DNA of 64,000 nt. Source: Skermanella aerolata KACC 11604. Lineage in GTDB: Bacteria > Pseudomonadota > Alphaproteobacteria > Azospirillales > Azospirillaceae. This document shows positions 18,049-25,802 of the stretch, piece by piece. Location of the stretch: positions 55,363 to 119,362 of the forward strand of contig NZ_AVFK01000025.1 in NCBI RefSeq assembly GCF_000936425.1. The letters are read 5' to 3'. Numbering within the stretch: the stretch's first letter is position 1; every line of letters starts with the position of its first letter. The notes below the pieces were generated by a model. That model did not search any database. It was given only the letters and a program-made list of their open reading frames with translations, and was not told where the DNA came from. Position numbers and translations under genes: made by a program.

Positions 18049-18811
18049 ATTGTAGCCGCTGGGGGATCGGGGTCCAGCCGCAACTGATCTCGACCTACGC
18101 CGCGCGAACGAAAGATTGTAGCCGCTGGGGGATCGGGGTCCAGCCGCAACTCGATCTCCTGTGCGTATCTCTGGTCGGACATTGTAGCCGCTGGGGGATC
18201 GGGGTCCAGCCGCAACTCTTCGGCGACTACATCGCCAACGGCACCAATTGTAGCCGCTGGGGGATCGGGGTCCAGCCGCAACCGGTCAGGATCTCGGCCG
18301 CGCTTGGGTGTGATTGTAGCCGCTGGGGGATCGGGGTCCAGCCGCAACCGCTTAGGATGGTGAGGTTGGTTTGCATGGATTGTAGCCGCTGGGGGATCGG
18401 GGTCCAGCCGCAACTACGGTACCGTCAAGACCATGCTGAACCGCATTGTAGCCGCTGGGGGATCGGGGTCCAGCCGCAACTGCACTACTGAGGGTATGTA
18501 CGGTGATGAGGATTGTAGCCGCTGGGGGATCGGGGTCCAGCCGCAACACAGGTTACAGGCGGTCAGGGTAACGTTCGATTGTAGCCGCTGGGGGATCGGG
18601 GTCCAGCCGCAACTGACCGCAAAGACTACTGCATCACCCATAAATTGTAGCCGCTGGGGGATCGGGGTCCAGCCGCAACGCGGTTCGGCCTTGTTCGGGC
18701 GGTGAAGGCATTGTAGCCGCTGGGGGATCGGGGTCCAGCCGCAACTCTCAAGAGTTGCGCGTTATGGACGGCCCCATTGTAGCCGCTGGGGGATCGGGGG
18801 CCGGCCGCAAC
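18049..18811 (-). CRISPR. Type II-C CRISPR array, 12 repeats and 11 spacers
   Basis: Twelve 36-base repeats (plus-strand ends ATTGTAGCCGC...CAGCCGCAAC) begin at 18049, 18115, 18181, 18247, 18313, 18379, 18445, 18512, 18578, 18644, 18710 and 18776. Spacers are 30 bases except spacer 7 (31). Eleven repeats are identical. The last (18776-18811) has two substitutions and is the degenerate end. Read on the minus strand, the repeat starts GTTGCGG and ends GGCTACAAT, where TACAAT with TGGACC 16 bases earlier can form a promoter in every repeat, as known for Neisseria and Campylobacter II-C arrays. Strand is inferred from this, the tracrRNA and the terminator. Confidence 0.97.
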
Positions 18812-18863
18812 TGGGGCGTCGAACGTCGTCCCGGACGGGGACTGCCTTGCCTGCTCTCCGGTA

Positions 18864-19028
18864 ATGACGGAAGCTCTCGGCGTGCTCGACGTCATCAGGA
18901 GGGCCGGGCTGGTGGTGGTGCCACCCGATCCGACCGATGAGATGGTGGAAGCCGGAATTGCGGTTTCCGGCATCGGGGCGGACCGGGTCCGCGCCGTCTT
19001 CCAGGCGATGCTCGCGGCGGCGCCGTAG
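18864..19028 (+). CDS. Small hypothetical protein beside the CRISPR array
   Basis: A 54-residue frame reads MTEALGVLDVIRRAGLVVVPPDPTDEMVEAGIAVSGIGADRVRAVFQAMLAAAP. It begins 53 bases after the degenerate CRISPR repeat. Composition looks like real soluble protein (an amphipathic helix, a PPDP turn, then a second helix), and the codon third positions are GC-rich like neighbouring genes. The ribosome site is weak and I do not recognise a family. It could be an intact small gene or the surviving end of a larger gene that the array interrupted. Confidence 0.45.
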   Translation: MTEALGVLDVIRRAGLVVVPPDPTDEMVEAGIAVSGIGADRVRAVFQAMLAAAP

Positions 19029-19054
19029 AAGCGGCGGTTCCCTCCCGTTCGGGG

Positions 19055-19882
19055 TTACAGCGGCGCAGCACCGCCGTCGCCGCCGGTCATCCGGCGGGCC
19101 GCCGCGCGCATCGTCCTCACCAGGGCTTCCCAGGGGGTGACGCCGGCGCCCAGCAGGCGGCGTTCGACCCGCGCCGCTCCCAGGATGGCCCCAGGGCGGC
19201 CCTCGGCGTCGAACTCCTGGACCAGGACGGCGACGCCGTAGCCGGCGGGGGCCATGGGGACGCGCAGGTTCCGGGCGGAGCCGGTCCAGGCGCCCATGTC
19301 GACGATCTCGCGCACGACGTTGCTGTGGCGCAAGCGCTGGCCCCGGTTCTCGCCGGCCTTGACCGACTTGCCGCGCCCAAGCTGGTAGCGGACCATCAGG
19401 ACGCGGGCTTCGCCGCCGTTGGGGCCGCGCGGGATCGGGCCGCGCGGGATGCCGACGCCGATCATGCCCTTGCCGGCCTCGACCGCGATGTTCAGCCGGC
19501 GGGCCTGGGGCTGCCCAAGGCTTTCCGCCATCGCTTCGCCGACCGCGCGCGGGCGGTCTCCGGCGGTCTCGAAACGGCCGTCGACGATCATCTGCGGAGT
19601 GTAGACGCTGTCGCGGCCAAGGGCTTCGTTGTAATCGCGCTGGCGCCGCGTGTTGTTCTCCGTCGCGAACGGGTCTTTCCAGCCCATCCGGTCCCAATAG
19701 GTCACATGAAAAGACAGCGCCAATACATCGGGCCTGCCCGCCAGTTCGCTCAGAAGGGCGTCCGCGACACGGGACTTCGAGCATCCTTCCGACGTGAACA
19801 GTTCCACGACGGTCGGCTGGTCGGCAAGAGCCGAGTTGAACAGGCGGCCGAGCGGCAGGGCAAACAGGATCACGCCCAACAT
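19055..19882 (-). CDS. DUF1223 thioredoxin-like secreted protein lacking second Cys
   Basis: A 275-residue protein with an N-terminal signal peptide (MLGVILFALPLGRLFNSALA) and a DUF1223 domain: VVELFTSEGCSKSRVADALLSELA, VLALSFHVTYWDRMGWKDPFA, and YTPQMIVDGR. Family members normally have a CxxC-like site (GCSSCPPAD) in a thioredoxin fold. Here the second Cys is absent (GCSKSRVAD), so a dithiol redox function is unlikely or altered. The C-terminal half (about residues 150-260) is a less conserved extracytoplasmic domain. The role of the family is not established. Confidence 0.85.
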   Translation of the reverse strand: MLGVILFALPLGRLFNSALADQPTVVELFTSEGCSKSRVADALLSELAGRPDVLALSFHVTYWDRMGWKDPFATENNTRRQRDYNEALGRDSVYTPQMIVDGRFETAGDRPRAVGEAMAESLGQPQARRLNIAVEAGKGMIGVGIPRGPIPRGPNGGEARVLMVRYQLGRGKSVKAGENRGQRLRHSNVVREIVDMGAWTGSARNLRVPMAPAGYGVAVLVQEFDAEGRPGAILGAARVERRLLGAGVTPWEALVRTMRAAARRMTGGDGGAAPL

Positions 19883-20075
19883 TACTTATTCCTCTTCAGG
19901 TACCTGGCGGTCATTCATCTTGCGGACGACGGCTTATAGCGGGCCGATACACGGCTGGCATACTTGATCGTTGTATTAAGACCGAAGATAGAAATTGGCG
20001 TCGGCGGCCCGAGTTTTACGGGTCATTCAGGTGGCATCTGAGAATTCTTCCCACTGCGACCGGGATGTCACACTT

Positions 20076-20104
20076 TTGACACCCGTTTGAATCATTTCCA
20101 TAAC
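20076..20104 (+). promoter_or_regulatory. Predicted sigma-70-type promoter of the 74-residue gene
   Basis: TTGACA at 20076-20081, a 17-base spacer and CATAAC at 20099-20104, 31 bases before the ATG at 20136. Confidence 0.5.
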
Positions 20105-20135
20105 TAGCATCGGACTTCGAGCGGGAGGGATCGAA

Positions 20136-20360
20136 ATGAATAACCAATTCGAAGTGAACGAGATGCTGCGCCGGATCGCCGGCGACCGCTTGATGTCCCG
20201 GTTTTCCGAGGGACCCGAAGAACAGCTGCCCGTCCAGATGCAGGCGATCCTGGCGCTGACTGCCGCCGTCGCCTGCTGGGGGTTCGTGGGAGCCGTGCTT
20301 TACCTGGGGTTTTCAGCGCTGCGGACCGCGCTGGGACCGCTCAGCGCCTTTATGGCCTGA
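20136..20360 (+). CDS. Small single-span membrane protein, unrecognised
   Basis: A 74-residue product (MNNQFEVNEMLRRIAGDRLMSRF...) with a charged N-terminal half and one hydrophobic helix near residues 36-60 (AILALTAAVACWGFVGAVLYLGFSAL). It has a strong ribosome site (GGGAGGG) and a consensus promoter upstream, which favours a real gene. No family is recognised. Its last 61 bases overlap the 3' end of the convergent SGNH hydrolase gene. Confidence 0.65.
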   Translation: MNNQFEVNEMLRRIAGDRLMSRFSEGPEEQLPVQMQAILALTAAVACWGFVGAVLYLGFSALRTALGPLSAFMA

Positions 20361-21205
20361 GCCGGCTTGCCGGCGGCGGGCGGCTGGATCGCCGGGATCG
20401 CGGTCGGTACGATCGCATCCGCCATCAGCCGAGCAAGGCAGTGGTAGCTGGCGTCGGTCATGTGAAGCTGATCGGATGACAGCATGGTCGCCGGCGTGAA
20501 CTGCCGGGTGTCCAGCCAGTATTTCATCACCTCGCTCCGCCGGAACACCGGCAGCCCATGGGCGGCGCCCAGGGCGCGGACCGCATCGACATAGGCGGCG
20601 TAGGTCGCGTTGCCTGCCTGCTTGGGCAGGAACTGCGGCTCCAGCAGGAGCAGGTCGGCGCCGCTCTCCCGGATGCGCCGGATACCTTCGACCGCCTGGG
20701 CGCCGAAGGCCTTGGCGTCGACGTTGCGCAGGGCGTCGTTGGTGCCGAGCTGCCAGATCACCAGATCGGGATGGAGCGACAGCACGTCGCGGTCCAGCCT
20801 CGCCAGCGTGCCGGCCGCCGTCTCGCCGCCGATGCCCTTGTTGACGACGTCGATCCGAGTTCCGGGGAAGCGCTGCTCCAGGATGGCGTCAAGCTGGGCC
20901 GGGTAGGTCCGGGACGGAGCGGACGCGCCGATGCCCTCGGTGCTGGACGACCCGACCGCGACGACGCGTAGGTCGTGCTTCTGGCTGAGCGCCACGCTGG
21001 TGTGGGGCAGCTGCCGCACGGACGCCGCCGAAACCAGCGCCGGGGCGGCGCACATGTCGGCGGCCGGCGCTTGCGCCTGAGGCTGGGCCGGCGCCTGGGT
21101 CGGCGATTGGGCCGATACGGGCGCGGTCCCCGTCATCAGGCCGGCCAGACCAGCGCCGATGCCGGCAGTTCCAAGGCAGAAGGCGACGAAAGCTCTTTTA
21201 ACCAT
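20300..21205 (-). CDS. SGNH/GDSL-family hydrolase, secreted
   Basis: A 301-residue exported esterase- or lipase-like protein. After a signal peptide (to about residue 32) comes block I with the nucleophile Ser in VVAVGSSSTEGIG, then block II NKGIGGETAAGTLARL, block III WQLGTNDAL, and block V DQLHMTDASYHCLA with the catalytic Asp and His. Substrate is unknown; peptidoglycan or polysaccharide O-acyl groups are possible. The last 20 residues (QAIKALSGPSAVRSAENPR) are encoded antisense to the small convergent gene and may not be functionally important. Confidence 0.9.
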   Translation of the reverse strand: MVKRAFVAFCLGTAGIGAGLAGLMTGTAPVSAQSPTQAPAQPQAQAPAADMCAAPALVSAASVRQLPHTSVALSQKHDLRVVAVGSSSTEGIGASAPSRTYPAQLDAILEQRFPGTRIDVVNKGIGGETAAGTLARLDRDVLSLHPDLVIWQLGTNDALRNVDAKAFGAQAVEGIRRIRESGADLLLLEPQFLPKQAGNATYAAYVDAVRALGAAHGLPVFRRSEVMKYWLDTRQFTPATMLSSDQLHMTDASYHCLARLMADAIVPTAIPAIQPPAAGKPAQAIKALSGPSAVRSAENPR

Positions 21206-21554
21206 AATCCCGGATCACTCGCTCGGTTGCCGTTGCAACGGACGCCAACCGGCGCCGACCATGCGTATTGATCCACAATATGGTTAAAATGTGATTTCAG
21301 GGGCAAGGAAAAGCGTTCGCCCGGCCGGTGTGGCCGAAACGCAACCGCTCGAAGGATGCAAACGCATTTCCTTGCGGCAAGGTTCCTTCGAAAGCGCACA
21401 ATTATCGTTTTTATCATTCGGGGGAATGGTTGTCTATTTGTGGTATTGAATTACCATTCCCGGAATAAACATGAACAACATCCGTTGAAACTGCTGTGTT
21501 GCCGGCGTGTCGAAGGGCCGGAACATGATTCTATTCGGCCGCGGAGAGAGAGCC
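21206..21554. other. Intergenic region between SGNH hydrolase and OpgC-like gene
   Basis: About 350 bases separating divergent genes. It contains an AT-rich stretch around 21395-21480, so promoters for both genes are likely here, but I cannot single out boxes. No gene seen. Confidence 0.35.
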
Positions 21555-22775
21555 ATGAAGCGTTTTACTGTCCTGGACGGACTGCGCGGTTATTTTCTTG
21601 TATTTATGATGCTTAATCATCTCCTTTTTCAAGGTGATCTTTTGTTGCAGAAGATCAACCATGGAGAACTCGGTTATGTCCAGGACGCGCAGGGGTTTGT
21701 CTTCCTGTCCGGCATCATCATCGGGCTGTACTACACGCGGATGATCGGGCAGGGCCGCACTGGCCTGATGGACGCCAAGATCCTGAGACGCGCCTACGAC
21801 CTTTACGTCTATGCGGTGATGGTGCTGGCGGTGATCCTGATCCTGGCCATGGTGGTGCCGAATTCCCGGCCGCTGTGGGGCCAGTTCATGTGGGAGATGT
21901 ACCAGACGCCGTCGGTAACCGCCGTCTCGGCGTTCCTGCTGCTCTACCAGCCGATCTTCATGGACATCCTGCCGCAATACATCGTCTACCTGGTGGCGTC
22001 GCCGCTGCTGCTGCGCTGGGTGGCGCGCGGCTATTGGCGGGAAGTGCTGGGCGGCAGCATCCTGATGTGGCTGGGGGTGCAGCTCGGCTGGCACCTGCCG
22101 GCGGTCCGCATCGTCGAGCAGTCGGTGGCGGAGATCGTGCCGGGCTTCGTCCTGCAAAGCCACTTCAACCCCATGGCATGGCAGGTCGTGTTCGTCACCG
22201 GGCTGCTGCTGGGGGCCGCCGATACGCGGGGCGGGATGGACTGGAACCGCTGGTTCTCTCCTGAACGGACCGACCTGCTGAAGGCGTCGATCGTGATCGT
22301 TGTCCTGTTCCTGTTCTACAAGCTGGGCTTCACCTATGGCTTCATGCCGGACAGCATGGCCCTGCGGTTCGACGGGTTCAACAACCGGACCGAACTCAGC
22401 CTGGTCTATCTGCTCAACTTCGTGGCGCTGGCCTATCTGGTGACGTGGCTGCTGGTCGCGGGCCGGGACAGCGCCTTTCCGGCGGCGCGGCGGGCGGGGG
22501 ACCTGCTGAACCGGCTGTTCCGCTGGCGCTTCCTGACCTTCCTGGGCAAGCACTCGCTCCAGGTCTACGCTTGGCACGTGGTCGTGGTCTATGTCGTGCT
22601 CGGGTTCGACGCCCGGATCGGCCCGTTCTCCGAACTGACGAAGACGCTGATTGCGCTGGGCGCCATCGCCAGCCTGATCATCCCGGCCTGGATCCACGCC
22701 AACTATGCGAACTGGACGGAAGCGGGGCGTCTGGCGGCCCAGCCGGAGCCGGCCCAGGGGCGGTCGCGGAACTAA
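21555..22775 (+). CDS. OpgC domain-containing membrane protein
   Basis: A 406-residue polytopic acyltransferase-3-like protein of the OpgC family. It starts MKRFTVLDGLRGYFLVFMMLNHLLF, the hallmark of this family with its Asp-Gly-x-Arg-Gly motif, followed by about ten membrane helices and late motifs LTFLGKHSLQVYAWHVVVVY. OpgC transfers succinyl groups to periplasmic glucans in E. coli; the substrate here is unknown because no opgG or opgH lies nearby. The ATG at 21555 is chosen over an upstream in-frame codon at 21507 because GGAGAGAG precedes it. Confidence 0.9.
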   Translation: MKRFTVLDGLRGYFLVFMMLNHLLFQGDLLLQKINHGELGYVQDAQGFVFLSGIIIGLYYTRMIGQGRTGLMDAKILRRAYDLYVYAVMVLAVILILAMVVPNSRPLWGQFMWEMYQTPSVTAVSAFLLLYQPIFMDILPQYIVYLVASPLLLRWVARGYWREVLGGSILMWLGVQLGWHLPAVRIVEQSVAEIVPGFVLQSHFNPMAWQVVFVTGLLLGAADTRGGMDWNRWFSPERTDLLKASIVIVVLFLFYKLGFTYGFMPDSMALRFDGFNNRTELSLVYLLNFVALAYLVTWLLVAGRDSAFPAARRAGDLLNRLFRWRFLTFLGKHSLQVYAWHVVVVYVVLGFDARIGPFSELTKTLIALGAIASLIIPAWIHANYANWTEAGRLAAQPEPAQGRSRN

Positions 22776-22846
22776 CCCCGAGGCGTTCGGGTTGCCATGG
22801 GGTGCGGGACCACCGCACCACATTGCTATTCGATGGAAGGCTGGAG

Positions 22847-23416
22847 ATGGCGAACTCGGACGACAGGACCCCCGAACAGATCGAACGCGAGATCGAGCAG
22901 ACCCGCCGCAACACCGCGGCAACCCTGGCTGCCATCGAGGACCGGCTGGCGCCGGGCCGCCTGATGGACGAAGCCTGGAGTTATCTGCGCACCAGCGGGC
23001 AGGGTCAGACTTTCGTCTCGAATCTCTCGGCGACGGTACGCGACAACCCGATCCCGGTCGCGCTGCTGGCGATCAGCCTGGCATGGCTGGCGATTGCCAG
23101 TTCGAAGACCGGTACGCGGCGCGAGGAATTTTACGGTGATGGCTACCGGGGCGACGGCTACCGGGGCGATGGATACCTTGGGGAGGACGACGCGATCCTG
23201 ACCGAGGATGCGTTCAGGTCGTCGCATGCGCCGGCGCATTCCCACAAGGTCGAGTATGTCGATCCCGATCATCACCACGAGCATGTTTCGCGCTCGCGCG
23301 CCGATGCTCCGGAAGGCGTTTCGCCCAGTGCCGACACCCTGCTGGGACGCGAACGCGGCACCTTGTCGGCGAGCGAGGCGGCGAAGGTGTTCCAGGCGCC
23401 GGGAAGCGGTGCCTGA
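22847..23416 (+). CDS. DUF3618 domain protein
   Basis: A 189-residue protein. The N-terminal part, RTPEQIEREIEQTRRNTAATLAAIEDRLAPGRLMDEAWSYLR, is the DUF3618 helix pair, followed by a short hydrophobic stretch (IPVALLAISLAWLAIAS). A small in-frame repeat, three DGYRG-type units near residues 96-110, precedes an acidic and His-rich tail. Such proteins often sit beside phage-holin-like or envelope proteins; the function is unknown. Ends at a shared bidirectional terminator. Confidence 0.85.
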   Translation: MANSDDRTPEQIEREIEQTRRNTAATLAAIEDRLAPGRLMDEAWSYLRTSGQGQTFVSNLSATVRDNPIPVALLAISLAWLAIASSKTGTRREEFYGDGYRGDGYRGDGYLGEDDAILTEDAFRSSHAPAHSHKVEYVDPDHHHEHVSRSRADAPEGVSPSADTLLGRERGTLSASEAAKVFQAPGSGA

Positions 23417-23461
23417 GCGCCGGCTGAGAGAGCGGCTGACGAGGCAGACAAGGCTGACATG

Positions 23462-23494
23462 AAAAAGGCGGCAGGGTGAACCTGCCGCCTTTTT
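23462..23494. terminator. Bidirectional rho-independent terminator
   Basis: A perfect 14-base stem, AAAAAGGCGGCAGG / CCTGCCGCCTTTTT, with a 5-base loop, lies between the convergent DUF3618 gene and the coiled-coil gene. Runs of A and T on the two sides make it work in both directions. Confidence 0.92.
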
Positions 23495-23522
23495 CTTTTG
23501 CCGGCGTGTGCCGGGTGGACGC

Positions 23523-24815
23523 TTACTGCTGGGCGGGAGGCGCCGGCTGTTCCGGAGCGGCTTCGGGGGCCGGCTCGGCGGCGGGGGCGTCGCGGCGCTG
23601 TTCCAGCGCCTGGAGTTCGGCCGATTGCCGGGCGATCTGCTCGCGGAGCTGGGCGAGGCCCTGCTGCTCGTTCAGAAGGTTCTGGCGGGCTTCCTGGATG
23701 CGCTGGTCGACCTCCTGAAGCTCCGTCGTCCGCTGCGTCACCTGTTCCGACAGGTCGGCGACGTCGCGGCGGGCGGTGACTTCGGTGTCGCGGGCCTGCG
23801 CCGCGGCCTGGGTCAGTTCCTCGACCCTAGCCTGCGCGGTCTCGGCCTGTGAGGTCAGGTCGGCGACGCGCTGTTCGGCCTGGGCGGCCTCGGCGGTGCG
23901 CTGCTCGATGGTCTGGGTGACCTGGGCCAGTTCCTGCTGCCGCTGCTGGAGCTGGGCTGCGGCCTGGGTGCTCTGCTGGGTGACGTCGGCGAGCTGGCGC
24001 TGGGCGTTCTCGAGTTCCTGGCGGGCGCCCGTGAGCTGGTCGTTGGCGGTGGCGAGTTCCTGGCGCGACTGGGCGAGGTCCTTGCGGATCTGGTCGAGCT
24101 GGGCGGCGGCTTCCTCCGCCTGCTGGCCGGCCTGCGCGGCCTGATCGGCCTTGGCCGCCGATTCCTGGCTGAGGGCGGCGATGCTGTCGCGGAGCTGGGC
24201 TTCCTGCGCGCGGACTTCCTGCACCCGCTGGGCGATCTGCTCCGTCTCGGCGGTACGCTGGGCGATCTGCTCGGTGATCGTGGCAAGCTGGTCGCGCGCG
24301 GCGGCCTGCTGCTGGCTGGTCTCGCCAAGCTGAGCCGTGCCGCGCTCGATCTGCTGCGTCTGCTGGCGGATCTGCTCGGCGAGTTGGTTCGCCTGCTGCT
24401 CGGCCTCGGCGCGCTGCTGCTGGAGCGTCTGGGTCTGCGCCTGGGCGGCTTCGGCCTGGGTGTTGAGATCCTGCAAGGTCTGCTGGCGGCCTTGGATCTC
24501 CTGGCCCAGCCGGTTGACCTCGCCGGTCAGGCGCTGTTCGTCCTGGACGGTGGTGCGCAGGCGTTCAAGGTCGGCTTGGAAGGTCTGGCGTTCGTCGCGG
24601 GCCGTGTCCCGTTCGGTCGTGACCGCGGCGAGGGTCTGCTGGTGTTCGCGCTGGCGCTGGGCCAGCTGTTCCTCGAGGTTGCCGTTCTGGACCGCGTACG
24701 AGATCGCCGCGATCACGGCGATGACCGCCACCACGGCCAGTCCCAACAGGTAGTATCGCAGGTTTCCCTGGCCAGCCGCCGGGCGGCTGTCGGGATTTTC
24801 GTGCGAGCTGGTCAT
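23523..24815 (-). CDS. Membrane-anchored, Gln-rich long coiled-coil protein
   Basis: A 430-residue protein with a short polar N-terminus, one membrane helix (YYLLGLAVVAVIAVIAAISYAV, about residues 21-43) and then some 350 residues of nearly uninterrupted coiled coil rich in Gln, Ala and Glu. It ends with an Ala/Pro/Glu tail (APAAEPAPEAAPEQPAPPAQQ). The topology suggests a periplasmic coiled-coil rod anchored in the inner membrane. No enzymatic motif is visible and the family is not recognised. The start has a clear AAGAGGA ribosome site. Confidence 0.82.
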   Translation of the reverse strand: MTSSHENPDSRPAAGQGNLRYYLLGLAVVAVIAVIAAISYAVQNGNLEEQLAQRQREHQQTLAAVTTERDTARDERQTFQADLERLRTTVQDEQRLTGEVNRLGQEIQGRQQTLQDLNTQAEAAQAQTQTLQQQRAEAEQQANQLAEQIRQQTQQIERGTAQLGETSQQQAAARDQLATITEQIAQRTAETEQIAQRVQEVRAQEAQLRDSIAALSQESAAKADQAAQAGQQAEEAAAQLDQIRKDLAQSRQELATANDQLTGARQELENAQRQLADVTQQSTQAAAQLQQRQQELAQVTQTIEQRTAEAAQAEQRVADLTSQAETAQARVEELTQAAAQARDTEVTARRDVADLSEQVTQRTTELQEVDQRIQEARQNLLNEQQGLAQLREQIARQSAELQALEQRRDAPAAEPAPEAAPEQPAPPAQQ

Positions 24816-24882
24816 GGATATCCTCTTTGCTCACTGGCATATCACCCGAGAACGCGGCGGCCATCGGACTTGTTGCCGGCCT

Positions 24883-25560
24883 TCAGGCGCCCCGAACGGA
24901 GCGTGCCAGAAGATCCAGCCACAGCTTGCCCGCCGCCTCCAGGATGTCGGCGTTCGATCCATGGACGAAGGCGAAGCCGGAGACCATCCGGCCGGCCACG
25001 CTGTCGCGTCCCGTTCCCAGCCGCTCCAGCGAGTCCCAGGCCCAGCGGTGATGGGTCTCCTCGTCGCGGGCGGCCCGGTGTAGCACCGCCGCGACATCGG
25101 CGGGATGGCCGGCGGTCCGGGCGTGCCGCTCGTACTTGTCGCGCGCCTGGGTCTCGTTGGCGACGAAGGCGAGCAGGACGGCGCGGTCGCCGCCGGCAAG
25201 GCCTCCCAAGGGTCCGAAGCTGGCCATCATGCCGCCGCCGGAGCCGGCCGCCTGGACCAGCAGCTTGAAGATGCCGGTAGGGAAATGGGGCATCCGGACC
25301 GGCAGGCCGCCGCGCGCCCGGATCATGTCGACCAGTTCGCCGATGTGCCGTTCGTGGTCCTGCCGGAAGCCGATCAGGGTATTACGCAGGTTCCTGTCAC
25401 GCAGTGCCGAGATCGCCAGCGTATAGGCGCCGACCGCGTCGTAATCGAGCTGGAGAAGGTCGTTCAGCTCGCCGATCAGGGCCGCTTCGCGGACCGTCGC
25501 GGAATGAACGAAGGGCAGGGGCGAAGCTTCGCCGGCGAAGGAAGCGATTGGGCTGGTCAT
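24883..25560 (-). CDS. Ferritin-like domain protein (DUF2383-like)
   Basis: A 225-residue helical protein with two widely spaced helical pairs carrying carboxylate/His ligands: ELNDLLQLDYDAVGAYTLAISAL...RQDHERHIGELVDMI, and later FVANETQARDKYERH...HRAARDEETHHRWAWDSLERL. This ExxH-type arrangement fits a di-iron ferritin-like fold. Function is uncertain; related proteins are linked to stress or DNA/iron protection. The start is ambiguous: ATG at 25560 (MTSPIAS) is used; an in-frame TTG at 25608 would add 16 residues. Confidence 0.78.
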   Translation of the reverse strand: MTSPIASFAGEASPLPFVHSATVREAALIGELNDLLQLDYDAVGAYTLAISALRDRNLRNTLIGFRQDHERHIGELVDMIRARGGLPVRMPHFPTGIFKLLVQAAGSGGGMMASFGPLGGLAGGDRAVLLAFVANETQARDKYERHARTAGHPADVAAVLHRAARDEETHHRWAWDSLERLGTGRDSVAGRMVSGFAFVHGSNADILEAAGKLWLDLLARSVRGA

Positions 25561-25802
25561 ATCGGCAGGCTCATCTGGCAATTCCCCATAAATTCGGCCC
25601 TGGTCCAATCATCTGGCCCCGGTATCCGGGGAGTTAAACATCTGACTGCGACAATGGTCCCACCACGGATACGCTACCCGGCTCTTGCCGATTAAAAATG
25701 ATATGGCATTCTTGTTTTTGTTGAAGTGTCTAGAAAAGCCGGACGCGAATGTGCATCCCTTGAAGCTTTCAGCCACCTGTCAGTGCGGTATGGGATGAGC
25801 GG

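Noticed and set aside
17970..18491. A 173-residue plus-strand frame running through the CRISPR array
   Set aside because: It simply translates repeats and spacers; the repeating peptide CSRWGIGVQPQ is the repeat itself.
24831..25199. Minus-strand frame over the ferritin-like gene
   Set aside because: Different frame of the recognised gene; no domain and shadow composition.
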